A stretch of DNA of 64,000 nucleotides, from the NCBI RefSeq assembly GCF_026340255.1, contig NZ_JAPEPJ010000001.1:4557501-4621500 (forward strand), in the 5' to 3' direction. Every line of letters begins with the position of its first letter. Position 1 is the stretch's first letter. The notes beneath the pieces are model-generated. The model did not search any database and was not told the DNA's origin. It saw only the letters and a program-made list of their open reading frames with translations. This DNA is from Streptomyces sp. NBC_01408 (GTDB lineage Bacteria > Actinomycetota > Actinomycetes > Streptomycetales > Streptomycetaceae). Below are positions 60,380 to 64,000 of this stretch, piece after piece. Made by a program: the position numbers and the translations under genes.

Positions 60380-62655
60380 AAGAGGCCGGTCGTGCCGGCC
60401 GGCAGCCGGCCCGGGGTGTGCACCACGCCGAGGACCTGGGTGGGGCGGGTCAGCGCCACGTACAGGTCGCTCGGCTGGAGGTCGGCCGGCTCCACCACGA
60501 TCACCGTGTCGAACTCCAGCCCCTTGGCCTGCCGCGGGTCCAGGAGGACGACCTCCCGGGTCAGGTCCGGCTCCCCGTCGGCCCGTACCCCGGGCAGTAC
60601 GGCGGCCAGCGGCCCGTGCAGCGCGCGCGGGGCGATCACCGCCAGCCGCCCCTCGGCCGGCAGCCCCCGCTCCACGGCCTCCCCGACCGCCCCGGCCAGG
60701 TCCCCGGTCGCGCGGGCCCAGGGCCGCACCCCGGTGGACCGTACCGACCGCGGCGGCTCGAAGGCCGGGTCGCGGGCGCGCAGGACGGCCGCCGCCACCT
60801 CCATGACCTCGGCGGGCGTCCGGTAGTTCACCCCCAGCCGGACCAGCTCCCAGCGGTCGCCCACGTACGGTTCGAGGATCCGCCGCCACGATCCGCAGCC
60901 CGCCTCGTCGGCCGTCTGCGCGGGATCGCCGACCAGGGTCATCGAGCGGGTCGGGCAGCGCCGCATCAGCAGCCGCCAGGCCATCTCCGACAGCTCCTGC
61001 GCCTCGTCCACGATGACGTGCCCGAAGGCCCAGGTGCGGTCGGCGGCGGCCCGCTCGGCCGCGCTGCGGTGGTCGGCCTCCTCGTGCCGCTCCGCCATCC
61101 GCTCGGCGTCGATGATGTCGTGGGCCGCGAGGAACTCGTTCTCCTCGTCCTCGAACTCGTAGGACTGCGAGCCCTCCGACAGGTCCAGCACCCCCTGGGC
61201 GTAGGCGATGCGCCGCTCCCGCTCCCGCTCCTCGGCCGCCCGGCGGGCGCTGTCGTCCTCCCCGAGCAGCTCGGCAGCCTCGTCCAGCAGCGGCACGTCG
61301 GCCGGGGTCCAGTCCGGCCGGGCCGAAGGCGCGCGCCGGATCAGCTCCGCCTCGTGCGCGGGCAGGTGCGTGGGGTCCGCCAGGAAGTCGGCGACCAGCC
61401 GCTGCGGGGTGAGGGAGGGCCACAGGGTGTCGATCGCGGCGTGCACCGCGGGGCTCGTCGCGATCTCCTTGCCGAGCTGGGCGACGTCGTCCTGGCCCAG
61501 CAGATTCGGGCCGCCGTACGGGTCGGCGCCCAACCGGTCCGCGAGCTGCGCGGTGAGGGCGTCGATGATCCGGAAGGCGAAGGCGGGCCGCGCCTGGTTG
61601 TGCGGCAGCCCGGTGGCCCGGGCCCGGTCGCGCGCCTCGTACGCCATCGGGCGGTCCAGCAGCAGGGTCCCGTAGTCGTCGTGGTCGATCTCCAGGGCGG
61701 CCTCGGGCACCGTGTCGTACTCCTCGCCGCTGCCCGCCGGAACCGTGTCGGGCAGCCGCTGGCGGTCGGCGACGACCGCGGCCAGCACGTCCGCCATCGA
61801 AGCCCGGCCCTTCACCGCGGCGGCCCCGGGGCGGTCGGCGCCGGTGGCGTGCACACCGGGGAAGAGCTCGCCCGGGGTGGCGAGGAGGACGCCGGTCTCG
61901 CCGAGCGCCGGGAGCACCCCGCCGATGTAGCCCAGGAAGGCGGGGCCCGGGCCGACGATCAGCACCCCGCGCTTGGCGAGCAGCTCACGGTGGGCGTACA
62001 GCAGGTACGCGGCGCGGTGCAGGGCGACCGCCGTCTTCCCGGTCCCGGGACCGCCCTCGACGACCAGCACCCCGCGGTGGGTGGAGCGGATGACCCGGTC
62101 CTGTTCGGCCTGGATGGTGCGCACGATGTCGTGCATGCGGCCGGTCCGGGCGGCGTCGAGCGCGGCGAGCAGCACGGCGTCCGCGTCGGCCCCCTCGTAT
62201 CCGGTGCGCTCGGCGTCGGTCAGGTCGAGGATCTCGTCGTGGAGGGCGGTGACCAGCCGGCCGCGGCTGCTGATGTGCCGACGGCGGCGCAGCCCCATGG
62301 GGGTGTGCCCGGTGGCGAGGTAGAAGGGGCGGGCCACGTCGGCGCGCCAGTCCACGACCAGCGGGGTGCGTTCCGTGTCGTCCGCGCGGATTCCGATACG
62401 GCCGATGTGGTGGTCGCGGCCGTCGGAGAACTCCAGCCGGCCGAAGCAGAGGCCGTTCTCGCCCCCATTCAGGGCGGACAGCAGACCGGACTGCTCGGCG
62501 ACCATCACGTCGCGCTCCAGCCGGGCCTGGAAGCCGCTGCCGACATCGCGCAATGCCCCCTCGACAGCACGTTCGGCCTGGTCACGCAGATCGTCGAGGC
62601 GCCGATAGAGGTCGGTGACGAATTGCTGCTCTTTCCGGAATTCCTCGGTTGACAA
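60361..62655 (-). CDS. helD: HelD-like RNA polymerase-associated helicase
   Basis: 764 residues, an SF1 UvrD-like ATPase. Walker A EGGPGTGKTAVALHRAAYLL lies near 195-214. DEAQ is in IVDEAQELSEMAW, and KGLEFDTVIVVEP and YVALTRPTQVLGV complete the motor. The N-terminus (EEFRKEQQFVTDLYRRLDDL, DQAERAVEGALRDVG) is a long coiled coil as in HelD. It is a paralogue of helR 26 kb away. TTG 62655 is preferred with GGGAG upstream. No RAE was found before it. It is likely the housekeeping HelD that recycles RNA polymerase. Confidence 0.9.
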   Translation of the reverse strand: MSTEEFRKEQQFVTDLYRRLDDLRDQAERAVEGALRDVGSGFQARLERDVMVAEQSGLLSALNGGENGLCFGRLEFSDGRDHHIGRIGIRADDTERTPLVVDWRADVARPFYLATGHTPMGLRRRRHISSRGRLVTALHDEILDLTDAERTGYEGADADAVLLAALDAARTGRMHDIVRTIQAEQDRVIRSTHRGVLVVEGGPGTGKTAVALHRAAYLLYAHRELLAKRGVLIVGPGPAFLGYIGGVLPALGETGVLLATPGELFPGVHATGADRPGAAAVKGRASMADVLAAVVADRQRLPDTVPAGSGEEYDTVPEAALEIDHDDYGTLLLDRPMAYEARDRARATGLPHNQARPAFAFRIIDALTAQLADRLGADPYGGPNLLGQDDVAQLGKEIATSPAVHAAIDTLWPSLTPQRLVADFLADPTHLPAHEAELIRRAPSARPDWTPADVPLLDEAAELLGEDDSARRAAEERERERRIAYAQGVLDLSEGSQSYEFEDEENEFLAAHDIIDAERMAERHEEADHRSAAERAAADRTWAFGHVIVDEAQELSEMAWRLLMRRCPTRSMTLVGDPAQTADEAGCGSWRRILEPYVGDRWELVRLGVNYRTPAEVMEVAAAVLRARDPAFEPPRSVRSTGVRPWARATGDLAGAVGEAVERGLPAEGRLAVIAPRALHGPLAAVLPGVRADGEPDLTREVVLLDPRQAKGLEFDTVIVVEPADLQPSDLYVALTRPTQVLGVVHTPGRLPAGTTGLFSPVGG

Positions 62656-62757
62656 TTGCGCTCCCGCCGCGATAAGGTGTCCTCGTAAGCTTTTTCATGT
62701 CTGCGTTTCCGCGAGATATGAAACAACAAATATACGCACTCCGATCCCTCGGCAGTC

Positions 62758-62774
62758 AATTGGCGCAGCCAATT
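62758..62774. promoter_or_regulatory. Inverted repeat upstream of the satA-like gene
   Basis: AATTGG-CGCAG-CCAATT is a perfect inverted repeat (62758-62774) in an AT-rich stretch 34 bp upstream of the start codon. It is a candidate operator; the protein that binds it is not known. Confidence 0.4.
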
Positions 62775-62807
62775 CGACCGGGGGATTTTTTGCGTACGGT
62801 GGATCCC

Positions 62808-63383
62808 ATGACCACCGCACACGGCTCCGCCGACGGCATCGTCTACCGCCTCGCCCGCCCCGGCGACGCGGGCGCCATCGAGGCCCTGGACAGCTCCTTC
62901 ACCACCGACACCGTCTTCGAGGCGGTCGCCACCGACGCCGGGTTCGCCCTCCGCGAGGTCCCGGTGGACCCTCCGGTGCACAAGGTGTTCCCGCCCGAGG
63001 AGCACGACGAACAGGCCCTCGGCGGCGGCACGGACTCGGCAGGGGACGCGCGCACCTACGTGGCCCTCGACGGCGGACGGCTGTGCGGCTTCGCCGCCGT
63101 GGGCTACGCCCCCTGGAACCGGCGGCTGACGATCGAGGACATCGAGGTCTCGCCCGCCCACCGGGGCCGCGGCATCGGCCGTGCGCTGATGGAGTGCGCG
63201 GCCGAGTTCGCCCGCGAACGCGGCGCCGAACACCTCTGGTTGGAGGTGAGCAGCGTCAACGCCCCGGCGGTGCACGCCTATCGGCGCATGGGGTTCGCCT
63301 TCTGCGGACTCGACACCGCCCTCTACGGCGGCACGCCCGCCGCCGGCGAGCAGGCGCTCTTCATGAGCCGGCCCTGCGGCTGA
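62808..63383 (+). CDS. satA: Streptothricin acetyltransferase-like GNAT
   Basis: 191 residues. The text AIEALDSSFTTDTVFEAVAT, FALREVPVDPPVHKVFP, WNRRLTIEDIEVSPAHRGRG (acetyl-CoA loop RGRGIG near 122-127) and VNAPAVHAYRRMGFAFCGLD follows streptothricin N-acetyltransferase (SatA/Nat) of Streptomyces almost throughout. These enzymes acetylate the beta-lysine amino group of streptothricin and give resistance. ATG 62808 is chosen; an in-frame upstream ATG at 62697 would add an AT-rich, poorly protein-like extension. No streptothricin biosynthesis gene is in the window. Confidence 0.87.
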   Translation: MTTAHGSADGIVYRLARPGDAGAIEALDSSFTTDTVFEAVATDAGFALREVPVDPPVHKVFPPEEHDEQALGGGTDSAGDARTYVALDGGRLCGFAAVGYAPWNRRLTIEDIEVSPAHRGRGIGRALMECAAEFARERGAEHLWLEVSSVNAPAVHAYRRMGFAFCGLDTALYGGTPAAGEQALFMSRPCG

Positions 63384-63616
63384 ACCGCCACCGGCCCAGC
63401 GTCACAGCCCCTGCGGTCAACTCCCGGAATCGCGCGGATCGTACGCCCCTCCGGGCCTCGCCCGCAGGTCGATCCGTGAAGATCACTCGGAGGAGTGTCA
63501 GGGGCCTCCGAGCCGTACGGCGTTGACCTGCGGCATGTACAACGGGTGATTGTTCATTGCACATTCATCCGGCACGTACAGGGTGGATCTGGTCGGACAG
63601 GGGGTAACCGCCCGGA

Positions 63617-64000
63617 ATGGAAATACTTCAACAGCGCTCCAGCACCGCTCAGGTGTGGGAAGCGGCCGAGGAGTTCGTCCGACTCTTCCACAGGGAGAAC
63701 AAGGGTCCCGGTGATCCGCGTGCCCGGCTCGCCGCCGTACGGGCCGAGCTCGCGGACACCGGCACCTACCGGCACACTCCCGAGGAGCTGGTCCACGGAG
63801 CCCGCGTGGCCTGGCGCAACAGCAACCGCTGCATAGGCAGGCTGTACTGGAACTCCCTGCGGGTGCGCGACCGCCGGGAGCTCACCGACGCGGACGCGAT
63901 CGCCGCCGAGTGCTTCGAGCACCTGCGCGAGGCGACCAACGGCGGCCGCGTCCGGCCCACGATCACGGTCTTCGCCCCGGACACGCCCGACCGCCCCGGT
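63617..64000 (+). CDS. nos: Bacterial nitric oxide synthase oxygenase, N-terminal part (runs off the window)
   Basis: 128 codons from ATG 63617. The haem-binding motif ARVAWRNSNRCIGRLYWNSL contains the proximal thiolate Cys72 (RCIGR), and AAEEFVRLFHRENKG at the start is typical of bacterial NOS. The bacterial enzyme makes NO from L-arginine using host reductases; in Streptomyces NO is used in signalling, nitration of thaxtomin (TxtD) or protection. The upstream gap (63384-63616) is more AT-rich near 63540-63580 (TTGTTCATTGCACATTC). The C-terminal two thirds are outside the window. Confidence 0.9.
   Translation, partial: MEILQQRSSTAQVWEAAEEFVRLFHRENKGPGDPRARLAAVRAELADTGTYRHTPEELVHGARVAWRNSNRCIGRLYWNSLRVRDRRELTDADAIAAECFEHLREATNGGRVRPTITVFAPDTPDRPG

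Noticed and set aside
62697..62807. N-terminal extension of the satA-like protein from ATG 62697
   Set aside because: It crosses the AT-rich promoter and palindrome, and known homologues begin near MTTAHG at 62808.

Overview
The window is very GC-rich and comes from a Streptomyces-type actinomycete chromosome. The evidence is a complete conservon (cvnABCD), HelR/HelD RNA polymerase helicases, a LitR-like/ECF/photolyase light locus, frequent GTG/TTG starts, ATGA and TGATG stop-start overlaps, and the intergenic repeat families common in Streptomyces. All calls were made by reading the sequence; no database search was run.

Layout. (1) 1-2.9 kb: the N-terminal part of an unusual valyl-tRNA synthetase, a GNAT acetyltransferase and a frameshifted SAM methyltransferase. 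(2) About 2.9-7.86 kb: a decayed integrated element. It holds a tRNA T-arm remnant, an intact patatin-like phospholipase, a chimeric remnant joining an NAD-binding N-terminus to a PAPS-reductase-like C-terminus, two broken small genes, an intact excisionase, and a tyrosine integrase broken by three frameshifts. A strong terminator marks the return to ordinary chromosome. (3) 7.9-16.6 kb: an acetaldehyde-type aldehyde dehydrogenase with its GAF-domain regulator, two tandem-repeat arrays, a SWIM zinc-finger/SNF2 helicase pair, a small membrane protein and a MOSC protein. (4) 16.6-20.8 kb: a short-chain polyprenyl synthetase-like enzyme, a TrmO-like protein, an unknown protein, an MpaB-type oxygenase and a methyltransferase. 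(5) 20.9-28 kb: a three-repeat MHYT membrane sensor, the conservon, an FMN/F420-type oxidoreductase, an extra Roadblock protein and a DNA-binding-like protein.

(6) 28-35.1 kb: a YchJ-like protein, TesB thioesterase, a Ski2-like RNA helicase, a YdjM-like membrane protein, and HelR with a rifamycin-associated element (RAE) palindrome upstream. (7) 35.2-44.5 kb: a heterodimeric ABC exporter with complementary degenerate ATP sites, a fused FAD/Fe-S D-lactate-dehydrogenase-like oxidoreductase, and a divergent MarR/ABC exporter pair with clear operators. (8) 44.5-49.8 kb: an MltG-like protein, an unknown protein overlapping an FAD monooxygenase tail to tail, a Cys-rich protein, a small secreted protein, a HAD phosphatase and an Lrp regulator. 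(9) 49.9-54.8 kb: a light/DNA-repair locus (SDR, photolyase, a 165-bp MITE, LitR-like regulator, convergent ECF sigma factor). (10) 54.9-64 kb: a DUF1275 protein, a histidine phosphatase, an APC permease, a universal stress protein, an FUSC protein, a repeat block, a second HelD-like protein, a streptothricin acetyltransferase-like GNAT and the start of a bacterial nitric oxide synthase.

Common themes are self-protection and signalling: rifamycin (HelR/RAE), streptothricin (SatA-like), two exporters, light damage (photolyase) and NO synthesis. The points most worth a second look are the RAE-helR promoter, the MITE ending 9 bp before the litR-like start codon, the asymmetric ABC pair, the MHYT-conservon association, the tandem arrays at 10.9-11.4 kb and the orphan patatin in a decaying island.
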